Positions 1 to 7,368 of a DNA stretch of 48,881 nt are shown here, piece after piece. The stretch spans positions 19,599 to 68,479 of the forward strand of contig DIOL01000010.1 in assembly GCA_002423895.1 (NCBI GenBank), in the 5' to 3' direction. The notes under the pieces are model-generated. The model was given only the letters and a program-made list of their open reading frames with translations. It did no database searches and was not told the origin of the DNA. Source of the stretch: Bacteroidales bacterium UBA5515 (GTDB lineage Bacteria; Bacteroidota; Bacteroidia; Bacteroidales; P3). Each line of letters begins with the position of its first letter. Position 1 is the first letter of the stretch. A program made the translations under genes and the position numbers.

Positions 1-551
1 TGTTTTATTGATTGTATTATTGCTCCTGTTGCTGGCATTGACAAAACAGAAGATTTATAATTCTTATTTTTCAGCACAACTTCTTTAAAAAACTCATAAG
101 TCCCAGAAGAAGTTTCTCTTGAATAAACAATTATTTTTAAATCACTTCCTCCAACTTGTTTCCAATTAGTTATCTTTCCTGTAAAAATATCTTCTAATTG
201 CTGTCTTGTAAGTTGAGAAACCTTATTTGAAGGATTAACAACAACTGCCAAAGCATCCTTTGCCACAACAACTTCTTTAATTTGTTTTTTCTTGGCAACA
301 AGCTTAGCTTTTTCCCCAAACTTCATTTTTCTTGAAGATTGAGCAATATCGGTTGAACCATCCATTAAAGCTGCAATTCCAACACCAGAGCCTCCTCCAG
401 TCACTGTTGCTCTCCCTCCTTTTTTAGCATAAGCCTCAGCTTGCTTTTGAGAAAGAGGCAAAACCGAATCCGATCCTTTAATCTTTTGTGCATTAACTCC
501 TAAATTAAGGAGGAGTAAAGCAAGACAAAATCCCAAAATCTTTATTTTCAT
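1..551 (-). CDS. pstS: PstS-like phosphate-binding protein, copy 1 (C-terminus beyond window)
   Basis: Periplasmic solute-binding protein of the Pst high-affinity phosphate importer; it captures phosphate and hands it to the PstCA channel. I translated the open frame from the ATG at 549-551; it runs off the left edge after about 183 codons. It begins with a signal peptide (MKIKILGFCLALLLLN... ending VNAQ) and keeps the family's ligand loops: GSDSVLPLSQ, GGGSGVGIAAL and YSRETSSGTYEFF. It is closely similar over its whole visible length to the next gene upstream (821-1636), so the two are tandem duplicates. It has its own Pho-box-like repeat upstream (645-672). pstC/A/B would be expected to the left, outside the window. 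Confidence 0.9.
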   Translation of the reverse strand, partial: MKIKILGFCLALLLLNLGVNAQKIKGSDSVLPLSQKQAEAYAKKGGRATVTGGGSGVGIAALMDGSTDIAQSSRKMKFGEKAKLVAKKKQIKEVVVAKDALAVVVNPSNKVSQLTRQQLEDIFTGKITNWKQVGGSDLKIIVYSRETSSGTYEFFKEVVLKNKNYKSSVLSMPATGAIIQSIK

Positions 552-644
552 AATCAGAAATTATATTTTATAATTCACGCAGCAAAAATATAAAACTTAA
601 TAACATATTGTCTTTTTCGACCTATTACCTTTTCATTAATTTAA

Positions 645-672
645 TGTTAAGCTAATATTAAGTCAATGTGGA
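645..672 (-). promoter_or_regulatory. Pho-box-like triple direct repeat upstream of pstS copy 1
   Basis: Read on the minus strand, three 6-mers (TCCACA, TTAATA, TTAACA) are separated by exactly 5 bp, giving an 11-bp phase. This is the layout of the Bacillus PhoP box (TTAACA-N5-TTAACA). It sits 94 bp upstream of the first pstS start in the 269-bp gap between the two pstS genes. A possible -7 element (TATTTTTG) lies at 583-590, but its distance from the box is larger than at the porin promoter, so the exact start site is uncertain. Confidence 0.55.
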
Positions 673-820
673 TGTAAGACCTCTATTATATTATTTCAAA
701 GAACCTGATTGAATAAAATAAGTTTAAATTGCTATTTATTAATTAAATGATTTCTTACTTTTTCAAATGAAAACAAGAGTAAAACTAATCACTCCTGCTT
801 TTTCAAATTTAGTTATTATA

Positions 821-1636
821 CTATTTTACTGAGATGTATCCTACTTTATCAACTATTGCTTGACCTTCTGATGAAAGAACAAAATCAATATATGGTTTTA
901 CTTTCTTTGCATTTTTCACTTCGTAGTAGTAGAACAAAGGACGAACAACTGGATATGTTTTGTTTTTAGCTGTAGCTACTGATGGTGCAACAAAGTTTTT
1001 TCCATTAAAACTAACTTTAATTGCTTTTACTTCTTTATTCAAATAAGCCAAACCTACATAACCGATTGCTCCTTTAGTTTGTTTTATTGATTGTATTATT
1101 GCACCTGTTGCAGGCATAGATAATACTGAAGACATATAGTTTTTATTCTTTAGAACATGCTCTTTAAAGAATTCATAAGTTCCAGAAGAAGTTTCTCGAG
1201 AATAAACAACAATCTTCATATCATCTCCTCCAACTTGTTTCCAATTGGTTATCTTTCCAGTAAAGATATCTTCCAATTGTTGACGAGTAAGTTGAGATAC
1301 TTTGTTATTAGGATTTACTACTACTGCAAGTGCATCATAAGCAATTACAACTTCTTTTGCTTGTTTACCTGCTGATTGTAGTTTTTGTCTTTCGCCAAAC
1401 TTCATCTTTCGTGAAGCTTGTGCTATTTCAGTTGTGCCATCAATTAGAGCTGCTATACCAACTCCTGAACCTCCTCCAGTAACGGTTACCTTACCACCTT
1501 TCTTTCCATATGCTTCTGCTTCTTTTTGAGATAGTGGAAGTACTGTGTCTGATCCTTTAATCTTTTGTGCATTAATCATTGGTGTGAATGCCATTGATAC
1601 TGCTATTGCTAATGCTATTTTTCTTAAACTTTTCAT
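821..1636 (-). CDS. pstS: PstS-like phosphate-binding protein, copy 2
   Basis: Periplasmic phosphate-binding protein of the Pst ABC importer, 271 aa, a usual length for the short Bacteroidota PstS. A signal peptide (residues 1-23, cleavage after MINA) is followed by GSDTVLPLSQ near residue 29, GGGSGVGIAAL near 54, SRKMKFGE near 76 and SRETSSGTYEFF near 146; these are the phosphate-contact segments of the PBP-like fold. It lies 40 bp downstream of the phosphate-selective porin gene on the same strand, so the two probably share the Pho-box promoter at 3007-3084. The neighbouring paralogue at 1-551 is a tandem copy. The ligand could be tested against other oxyanions, but the porin neighbour supports phosphate. 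Confidence 0.92.
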   Translation of the reverse strand: MKSLRKIALAIAVSMAFTPMINAQKIKGSDTVLPLSQKEAEAYGKKGGKVTVTGGGSGVGIAALIDGTTEIAQASRKMKFGERQKLQSAGKQAKEVVIAYDALAVVVNPNNKVSQLTRQQLEDIFTGKITNWKQVGGDDMKIVVYSRETSSGTYEFFKEHVLKNKNYMSSVLSMPATGAIIQSIKQTKGAIGYVGLAYLNKEVKAIKVSFNGKNFVAPSVATAKNKTYPVVRPLFYYYEVKNAKKVKPYIDFVLSSEGQAIVDKVGYISVK

Positions 1637-1676
1637 TGTATTTTGTTTTTATTTGTTTGTTATTATTTGATTGTTA

Positions 1677-2978
1677 TTAGAATTTATATTGTAATCTTAG
1701 GGTAAATAAGTCGTCTTTTATATCTTTATCATATCCTGCAATTGAAGTACTCTTTTCGTTTGTGGTCAATTCATAGAAAGCCATTAGTCTTAATGCTGGA
1801 TTAATGTTCCACATTGCTCCAAATCCAAAGGTATTCATTGAAAGATCTGTTTTGTTCTTAATGTCATTTCCTGAAACTTCAGTATTAGGGTCAAGGAATG
1901 AATATTTAAGTACTAATGTAATTGGTGTTGCATAAATATCTTGAATAAGATAAACATGCCCACCAGAGAATTTTCTTATATAATTAAATGGTGAAGCCAT
2001 TGTGTAGGTGTTGGATTTTGGTGAGCCAAAGTCAGATTTTAGAGATGGTTGTTCTCCGAACAAATACTCTCCTCTAATATTGGTAATACCCATAATGGTT
2101 ACTATTGAAAACTGTGCATCAAATCCAATATATTGTCTTTTGTTTAGAACATTGGTATCTGCTGTTTCGATAGTCCAGGCATTGTTTTTCATTCTATATA
2201 ATGTATCATCTGCATTATTTACTTTGCCACTATACATTGAAGCTCCAAGTCCAAAAGATAGATTTGATAAGGTTTTTTCATATTTCAAATGTCCAATAAA
2301 ATCCAATTTTGAGTTATCATCTACTCTAATTCCATTACCAGAGAATAATCCTCCTTCAAGTTTTAATCCTTCCAATGAAGAGCCTTTTGGTGCTGCAATA
2401 ATTAATGATGCTCCCAAGTCTCTTTCATCTGGGAATAGTTTTTGAAATATTAAAGAGCGTTCTGGTGATTCTCTTTTTGAAGAAGAATAAGATATTTCAT
2501 CTCCAAAAGGTCTATCGAAAATACCTGCTTTTAAAGAAAACATTTTTATAAATGGATCATTAATCTCCAAATAAGCATCTTTAAATCCAACTCCTTTTTC
2601 TGTAATGTCTAATTGAAAAACTCCCTTTGCAATCTTTTCAGAGTATTGGAATTTTATTCTTCCTCTACGAATTCCATATCGTGTATACCATTCAGCATCC
2701 TTTCCATCAATATCTTCATTATATTTTCCTCCATTAGCACCTGTTTTAGTTCCCATTGCTGGTTGTGCAAATTCTGCTTGTGCTTGAATGTATCCAGATA
2801 CTTTTAATTTTTCTAATGTCTTTATCTTACCTTTGTTTTCATCAATCTGTTCCTGCAAGAGAGTTAGAGTGTCCTTTTGAGGCTCTTCCATTTGTGCCTT
2901 TGCTGTCAAACTCATAATTGACAAACTTGCTATTAAAAATAATTGTTTTCTTCTCATGTTAATCTTTTTATTTTTCAT
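1677..2978 (-). CDS. Phosphate-selective porin O/P family protein
   Basis: Outer-membrane barrel of the OprO/OprP family, 433 aa, expected to let phosphate or polyphosphate into the periplasm. An N-terminal signal peptide ends near TAKAQ (about residue 29). A short coiled-coil segment (about 35-58, TLTLLQEQIDENKGKIKTLE) precedes a long beta-rich domain that starts with LKVSGYIQAQAEF and ends with an aromatic C-terminal strand (LFTLRLQYKF), typical of BAM substrates. The start at 2978 leaves a leader of about 20 nt from the predicted -7 element at 3007-3014; an internal ATG at 2957 (MRRKQLFLI) would also give a good signal peptide. It is first in the phosphate locus, followed by pstS. Confidence 0.9.
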   Translation of the reverse strand: MKNKKINMRRKQLFLIASLSIMSLTAKAQMEEPQKDTLTLLQEQIDENKGKIKTLEKLKVSGYIQAQAEFAQPAMGTKTGANGGKYNEDIDGKDAEWYTRYGIRRGRIKFQYSEKIAKGVFQLDITEKGVGFKDAYLEINDPFIKMFSLKAGIFDRPFGDEISYSSSKRESPERSLIFQKLFPDERDLGASLIIAAPKGSSLEGLKLEGGLFSGNGIRVDDNSKLDFIGHLKYEKTLSNLSFGLGASMYSGKVNNADDTLYRMKNNAWTIETADTNVLNKRQYIGFDAQFSIVTIMGITNIRGEYLFGEQPSLKSDFGSPKSNTYTMASPFNYIRKFSGGHVYLIQDIYATPITLVLKYSFLDPNTEVSGNDIKNKTDLSMNTFGFGAMWNINPALRLMAFYELTTNEKSTSIAGYDKDIKDDLFTLRLQYKF

Positions 2979-3006
2979 TTATATTTTTCTGTTTTATTTG
3001 ACAATG

Positions 3007-3084
3007 CAAAAGTATAACTGGAATGTTAAGTCAGTGTTAAAAACATATTTAGTTTACATTACCTTTAGGTTAAGCCAATGTTAA
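3007..3084 (-). promoter_or_regulatory. Pho-regulated promoter: -7 element plus phased TTAACA repeats
   Basis: On the minus strand a perfect Bacteroidota -7 box (TACTTTTG, 3007-3014) is preceded by TTAACA repeats at 3024-3029 and 3035-3040, then TTAACC at 3068-3073 and TTAACA at 3079-3084. Starts at 3024, 3035, 3068 and 3079 are all multiples of 11 bp apart, so the sites lie on one face of the helix. The proximal site occupies the place of the -33 element, as expected for an activator-dependent promoter. Inferred regulator: a PhoB/PhoP-type response regulator encoded elsewhere. Confidence 0.65.
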
Positions 3085-3297
3085 CTATCCCCTATATATA
3101 CTAATGTATAGAACCAAATACCAAACACTGCAACCTTTCCATTAATTCGTTGTGCGGAATTATTGGTAAACCAATGAATAATCCGTAAGATATACAATCT
3201 TCAAAGAATATTCCTATATAATATATTAATCAAAATGAATTTGTATATTTGCCAGCAAATAAAGTTAATACTGAATAAGTATCGGATTAATAAAGAA

Positions 3298-3350
3298 GTG
3301 CGGGATTGCTTATCGACTTTGTCGCTTTGCACAGCGAAGAAATCCCGCAC
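3298..3350 (+). repeat. 53-bp hairpin repeat, copy A
   Basis: The arms gtgcgggatt (3298-3307) and aatcccgcac (3341-3350) are perfect complements; the loop contains a smaller inverted repeat (tcgct/agcga). The same 53 bp occur in inverse orientation at 11371-11423 with 50 of 53 bases matching. Both copies lie immediately upstream of a small lipoprotein gene. The GC content is much higher than the surroundings. It could be a REP/MITE-like element or an RNA leader hairpin. Confidence 0.8.
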
Positions 3351-3390
3351 GACGGAAAATTGGAAACCAAGAAAAGCGGAGGAATAAAAT

Positions 3391-3852
3391 ATGAAAAAAC
3401 TATACATAATTATTATTTGTATTATGGTTTTTGCTTCATGTAAGAAAGAACCCAATATGGAGCGTAACCCAAATGATACTGGACATGATATTAATGAATT
3501 AAGAAAAAAAATCTTATATGAGGGAGACACTAACGCTTATGAGTGTTTATCTATAGAGTATTTTGATGAAGATGATGGGTGGACAGCTTTTTTGCCTTAC
3601 GCAATTATAATGTCAAACAAAACCAACTATCATGTTGCTTCTTTTGATGTCTTTACCAATATACGTATAATTTATAGAGATGAAAAGTTAGATAGTATTG
3701 ATGAAGCAACTGCAAAATTAGCTATTGAATATTTAGAAAAATCAGCAAAAACTGGTTCTGAGCAAGCAATAAATGAATTAAATAAATTGCCTAAGAATAG
3801 TAATAAAATGACATATAAAGAAAAGTTTATATACATTAACACTGAAAGATAA
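3391..3852 (+). CDS. Small lipoprotein with a Sel1-like C-terminal stretch
   Basis: Predicted SPII lipoprotein of 153 aa. The N-terminus MKKLYIIIICIMVFASC carries a lipobox (FASC, Cys17), followed by a polar mature domain. Residues about 108-135 (TAKLAIEYLEKSAKTGSEQAINELNKL) resemble one Sel1/TPR-like helical hairpin, but the rest matches no family I recognise. No Shine-Dalgarno site is visible. It sits between two repeat modules that also flank an unrelated lipoprotein at 10.8 kb, so it may be a cassette gene. The product is expected in the periplasm or outer membrane; function unknown. Confidence 0.75.
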   Translation: MKKLYIIIICIMVFASCKKEPNMERNPNDTGHDINELRKKILYEGDTNAYECLSIEYFDEDDGWTAFLPYAIIMSNKTNYHVASFDVFTNIRIIYRDEKLDSIDEATAKLAIEYLEKSAKTGSEQAINELNKLPKNSNKMTYKEKFIYINTER

Positions 3853-3893
3853 TCTGCGTTAGTGTGTCAGGTAGTGTATCAGATTGGGCGTTG
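3848..3893 (+). repeat. 3' flank module of lipoprotein cassette, copy A
   Basis: Starts at the stop codon of the lipoprotein: agataatctg (3848-3857), then gtagtgtatcagatt...gggcgttg (3871-3893). The aatctg and cagatt segments can pair, giving a stem-loop. The complement of 10756-10795, just after the other lipoprotein, has the same order of blocks (10/10 and 20/23 matches). The two host genes are not similar, so the flanks are conserved while the content differs. Confidence 0.6.
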
Positions 3894-3974
3894 TAATTAT
3901 AAATAATTAATAGTTAATAATGAATAAGTAGCGGATATAAACTTCTACAACGAATTAATAAATCCCATAAATTA

Positions 3975-4007
3975 AAAAGGACGCAATCAAATAAATTACG
4001 TCCTTTT
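3975..4007. terminator. Bidirectional intrinsic terminator
   Basis: A 9-bp stem (aaaaggacg / cgtcctttt) with A-runs and T-runs on either side, located between the convergent lipoprotein (ends 3852) and HU-like gene (ends 4026). It can serve both. Confidence 0.75.
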
Positions 4008-4025
4008 CGTTAAAGTTTCATCAGT

Positions 4026-4469
4026 TTATTGATTTGTTGATCCTCCTGAATTGTTGGAACTTGGTTGTAAGCCTTTGATTTGGTCGCTCTTGTCAAGCTC
4101 AACTGGAATGTCTTGAACAGCCTTTCTTACCTCTTCAGAAGGGGTATAACGAAGATACTTACGAGTGATGGTTTTCTCGGTTGCTTCCTCTAAGGTGTTA
4201 ACTGCCTTGGCACTAAATACTGGAGTGAGTTTGCCAAGTTTGCCAAGATTTACAGGATTTCCTTCCATCAATTCTGCAAGAACCTCATCCTGCATCTGCA
4301 ACATAGCAGCAAAAGCATCAGCCTTTGTTAAAGAAGAGTGGGCTTGAATCCTGTCTGCCAACTGTTCAAAACCAATGGCTTTCTTTCTTTTAGGACGAAC
4401 CAAATACTTCATCCCTGGATTAGCACCTACTGTAATTTTACGCAATATGCGCACTAAAAGCATTGTCAT
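4026..4469 (-). CDS. HU-like DNA-binding protein
   Basis: Bacteroidota-type HU-family DNA-binding protein, 147 aa. Residues about 28-110 contain the HU-like pattern: FEQLADRIQAHSSLTKADAFAAMLQMQDEVLAELMEGNPVNLGKLGKLTPVF, i.e. the two N-terminal helices with the G-x-x-V-x-L-G-x-L-G turn that leads into the DNA arms. The C-terminus is a polar Ser/Asn/Gly tail. These proteins bind DNA non-specifically or structure nucleoid regions; the exact role of the tailed forms is not settled. The ATG at 4463 is an equally possible start. It stands alone, with a terminator 18 bp beyond its stop, and its upstream region carries the 22-bp repeat array at 4598-4775. Confidence 0.85.
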   Translation of the reverse strand: MTMLLVRILRKITVGANPGMKYLVRPKRKKAIGFEQLADRIQAHSSLTKADAFAAMLQMQDEVLAELMEGNPVNLGKLGKLTPVFSAKAVNTLEEATEKTITRKYLRYTPSEEVRKAVQDIPVELDKSDQIKGLQPSSNNSGGSTNQ

Positions 4470-4597
4470 AACTTTACTTTTTTAAGGGTTAATAAATAAT
4501 TTGCATTTATGTAAATTCTAACGATTAGATATTATATATATTGTAAATAAAAAAACAAATTACTCAATTTAATTACAGCAAACAGGTGATATGAAAA

Positions 4598-4775
4598 AGC
4601 GATAAAGGCGTCTTGATGGTGCGAAATGGGCGTAATGGTGGTTCGATATCGGCGTCTTGGAGGTAGCGTGACGCCCGTAACGCATGTTACGTTATGGGCA
4701 TAACGCATACCCCGAGACGGGCATAACGCAAGGTGCGTTACGGGCGTCACGCTTTTTACATATCGCCGATATGTT
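4598..4775. repeat. Array of eight degenerate 22-24-bp near-palindromic units
   Basis: This fills part of the 515-bp divergent gap 4470-4984. GC-rich cores (ggcg, ggca or cgcc) start at 4607, 4629, 4651, 4673, 4697, 4720, 4743 and 4764, i.e. every 21-24 bp. Units are partly self-complementary. Units 4 and 7 form a perfect 19-bp inverted repeat (4666-4684 with 4734-4752), nested inside a 9-bp pair (4646-4654 with 4764-4772). gggcataacgca occurs twice (4696-4707, 4719-4730). Open frames through it are chance products of the repeats. The rest of the gap shows nothing definite. Confidence 0.8.
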
Positions 4776-4984
4776 GTTTTCATGTCTTCGAACTTAAGAT
4801 ATGGCTTGTATTTTCATAGTGTGGGATTTCGCCGATTTGATTTTATAATTGCGCCATTAAGATAAATTGATATAGGGGAAATGGGTATTGAAAGTGTTTG
4901 TCTTAAGTGAAAAGTTTAGTCTATAGTTATTCCAATTGGGAAATCTTTTGTAATTTTACACACGCATTTTAAAAAATTTGATTT

Positions 4985-6163
4985 ATGGAATTTGATTTAT
5001 ATTTTAACCCATTAAATATTGACGAAATTGGCTTAAAGAAAGATGAGTCTTCTGTTAGGCTTGGAGATGAAATTTTGGTTTATGGTTCTGAGGAAAGTTT
5101 TCCTGCAATTGACAGTGCTGAAATAGCAATAATTGGAGTTGAGGAAGAAAGAAATGCTTATAGAAATAATGGCTGCAAGCTTGCTCCCAATCAGGTTAGA
5201 AAATATCTCTATAACCTTTTCCCTTTAGAAAAGAAAGTAAATATTGTTGACTTGGGAAATTTGAAATTAGGAGCTACAGTTGAAGACACCTATACTGCTT
5301 TGGCTGATGTTTTGGCTGAACTTTTCAGGATGAGAATTATACCAATTATTATTGGAGGTTCACAAGATATTACCTTTGCCAATTATAGAGGATATGAAAA
5401 TATTGGGCAGATTATTAATGCTTTCTGCATTGACAGTTCAATTGATATTGGTTTAGATGCCCACAAATTTAATTCAAAAGCATATCTGACAGCCATTCTT
5501 TGCCGTGAACCTAACTACCTTTTCAACTACACACAAGTTGCATATCAGCAATATTTTGTTGACAAGGAAACGCTTAGTTTAATGAATAAACTCTACTTTG
5601 AATGCCAGAGAGTTGGAAAGATTCAAGAGAATTTGGATAATGTAGAGCCACTTGTTAGAAATGCCGATATGGTTACTGTTGATATTGGAGCTGTAAGACA
5701 AAGTGATGCACCCGCAAATGCCAATCCTTCTCCACATGGACTTTATGGGGAACAGCTATGTAAGATTGTTCGCTATGCAGGAATGAGTGATAAATGTTCA
5801 TCAATTGGTTTTTATGAACTGAATCCTTTATTTGATATTAATGGTCAAACCTCACATATGGTTGCACATGCAATCTGGTATTTTATTGACGGCTACATAT
5901 GGAGAAAACACGACTATCCATATAAGGAAAAGGAAAGCTATAAGAAGTTTTATGTTTCAATTCAAAACGATTCACACACCATTGTTTTCTATAAGAGCAA
6001 GAAGAGTGAACGTTGGTGGATGGAAGTACCTTGTACAAAGGATAAGATGATTAAATATGAAAGACATTATTTAATACCATGTACTTTCGACGACTATCAA
6101 ACTGCCTTGAATGATGAAATTCCAGACAGATGGCTTATGGCTTATAATAAGATGACTATATGA
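4985..6163 (+). CDS. Ureohydrolase-fold protein (formimidoylglutamase-like) lacking most metal ligands
   Basis: 392 aa of the arginase/agmatinase/formimidoylglutamase superfamily, cytoplasmic. Family landmarks are recognisable but altered. The GGDHS segment is GGSQD near residue 125. The DAHxD segment is CIDSSIDIG near 150, followed by LDAHKFNSKA. The SxDxDxxDP segment is TVDIGAVRQSDAPAN near 237, which retains only part of the Asp set. The binuclear Mn site is therefore probably incomplete and ureohydrolase activity doubtful. The C-terminal 80 residues (YKKFYVSIQNDSHTIVFYKS...) extend beyond classical arginases. The stop overlaps the start of the response regulator (ATGA, 4 nt), so the two proteins are translationally coupled and may work together. 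Automatic annotation as HutG should be treated with caution. Confidence 0.8.
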   Translation: MEFDLYFNPLNIDEIGLKKDESSVRLGDEILVYGSEESFPAIDSAEIAIIGVEEERNAYRNNGCKLAPNQVRKYLYNLFPLEKKVNIVDLGNLKLGATVEDTYTALADVLAELFRMRIIPIIIGGSQDITFANYRGYENIGQIINAFCIDSSIDIGLDAHKFNSKAYLTAILCREPNYLFNYTQVAYQQYFVDKETLSLMNKLYFECQRVGKIQENLDNVEPLVRNADMVTVDIGAVRQSDAPANANPSPHGLYGEQLCKIVRYAGMSDKCSSIGFYELNPLFDINGQTSHMVAHAIWYFIDGYIWRKHDYPYKEKESYKKFYVSIQNDSHTIVFYKSKKSERWWMEVPCTKDKMIKYERHYLIPCTFDDYQTALNDEIPDRWLMAYNKMTI

Positions 6164-7353
6164 GCAAGATTTTAATAATTGATGACGAAAAAGCAATTCG
6201 CTATTCTCTGAAAGATATAATTGAATACGAGGGACACACTGTTTCTGAAGCAGAGGATGGACTTAGTGGGTTAAAAATGATTACGGAGAACGATTATGAT
6301 ATTGTTTTCTGCGATATAAAGATGCCCAAAATGGATGGAATTGAGGTTTTAGAAAAGGCTCTTAGTGAAAAGTTTGTTAAGTTTTGTATGATTTCAGGGC
6401 ATGGAACAATAGCAACAGCAGTTGAATGTTTGAAGAAAGGAGCAGTTGACTATATTGAAAAACCTCTTGACTTAAACAAATTGCTAAAGGTACTTAAAGA
6501 CAATCTTTCTGCTGACAATACAAACTCCAATCAAAAAGAAATCAAATCCTCAACAAAGAAAGACAAGACAAATAATAAATCAAACGCCAAAACGCCAAGC
6601 TTAAATCCTTTAAATATGATTGGAAGCAGCAAGGTTATGAAGGAGATGTATTCTTTTATTGAAAAGGTTGGTGTTACAGATGCAAGAATATTGATTACAG
6701 GCTCAAATGGAACAGGAAAAGAACTTGTTGCAAAAGCATTGCATAATATAAGTCCAAGAAAGGAGAATAGTTTTGTTGAAGTTAATTGTGCTGCAATTCC
6801 TTCGGAGTTGATAGAAAGCGAACTGTTTGGACATGAAAAAGGATCTTTCACTTCAGCCATTAAACAGAGGAAAGGTAATTTTGAGATTGCAGATAAGGGA
6901 ACTCTTTTCCTGGATGAAATTGGAGATATGAGTCTATCAGCACAAGCAAAGGTTCTTAGAGCTTTGCAGGAAAACAAGATTACACGAGTTGGAGGAGAAA
7001 AAGATATTTCAATTGATGTAAGAGTTATTGCTGCAACAAACAAAAATCTTAAAGAAGAGATTGAAAAAGGTAATTTCAGAGAAGACTTGTATCACAGACT
7101 TTCTGTAATTGTTATTAAAGTCCCTGATTTAAATGATAGACTGGATGATATTCCATTACTTGTGGATAGCTTTTTGGATAGCTATTCTGAACAAATGCAA
7201 ATTCAAAAACCTAAAATAAGTTCTCAAGCCATTAAGAAACTTCAATCAATGAATTGGACAGGTAATGTCAGAGAATTAAAGAATATTACAGAGAGATTGG
7301 CAATTCTTTGTGAAGGAGAAATTACAGAAAAGGATATTGAAAAATACAGCTAA
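6160..7353 (+). CDS. NtrC-like response regulator without DNA-binding HTH
   Basis: 397 aa. Receiver domain 1-120 with acidic pocket DDE (9-11) and phospho-acceptor Asp52 in VFCDIKMPKMDG. A Lys/Asn/Ser-rich linker (about 122-148) follows. The AAA+ domain of the sigma-54 activator type covers about 150-385, with Walker A GSNGTGKE near 181 and Walker B GTLFLDEIGD near 247. The sigma-54 contact loop, normally GAFTGA, reads GSFTSA (about 228-233). The protein ends at EITEKDIEKYS with no Fis-type helix-turn-helix. It may be a DNA-free sigma-54 activator or may no longer act through sigma-54. It overlaps the upstream ureohydrolase-like gene by 4 nt and is followed after 15 nt by the M16 peptidase. 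Confidence 0.9.
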   Translation: MSKILIIDDEKAIRYSLKDIIEYEGHTVSEAEDGLSGLKMITENDYDIVFCDIKMPKMDGIEVLEKALSEKFVKFCMISGHGTIATAVECLKKGAVDYIEKPLDLNKLLKVLKDNLSADNTNSNQKEIKSSTKKDKTNNKSNAKTPSLNPLNMIGSSKVMKEMYSFIEKVGVTDARILITGSNGTGKELVAKALHNISPRKENSFVEVNCAAIPSELIESELFGHEKGSFTSAIKQRKGNFEIADKGTLFLDEIGDMSLSAQAKVLRALQENKITRVGGEKDISIDVRVIAATNKNLKEEIEKGNFREDLYHRLSVIVIKVPDLNDRLDDIPLLVDSFLDSYSEQMQIQKPKISSQAIKKLQSMNWTGNVRELKNITERLAILCEGEITEKDIEKYS

Positions 7354-7368
7354 GATTATAAAAGACTA

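Larger units (their letters stand above)
3141..3959 (+). mobile_element. Putative lipoprotein cassette bounded by short repeats
   Basis: The segment around the 3391-3852 lipoprotein is bounded by a 13-bp perfect inverted repeat (attaattcgttgt at 3141-3153 and its complement at 3947-3959). Inside these ends is a 24-bp direct repeat with 22 matches (3264-3287 and 3913-3936). A hairpin (3155-3185) lies just inside the left end. The 5' module (3264-3350) and 3' module (3848-3893) recur around another lipoprotein at 10.7-11.4 kb. No transposase or integrase is present. Mobility is inferred from the repeats only. Confidence 0.4.

Noticed and set aside
3848..3893. Integron attC site downstream of the lipoprotein
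   Set aside because: The cassette-like layout suggested it, but the GTTRRRY/RYYYAAC core sites are missing and no integrase gene is in the window.
4598..4775. CRISPR array
   Set aside because: Units follow each other without unique 25-40-bp spacers, cores are degenerate, and no cas gene is present. The same holds for the arrays at 12.05, 20.6, 32.3 and 48.76 kb.
4532..4783. 83-aa open frame on the minus strand
   Set aside because: It lies wholly inside and beside the 22-bp repeat array; the protein merely translates the repeats and has no signal, domain or promoter.
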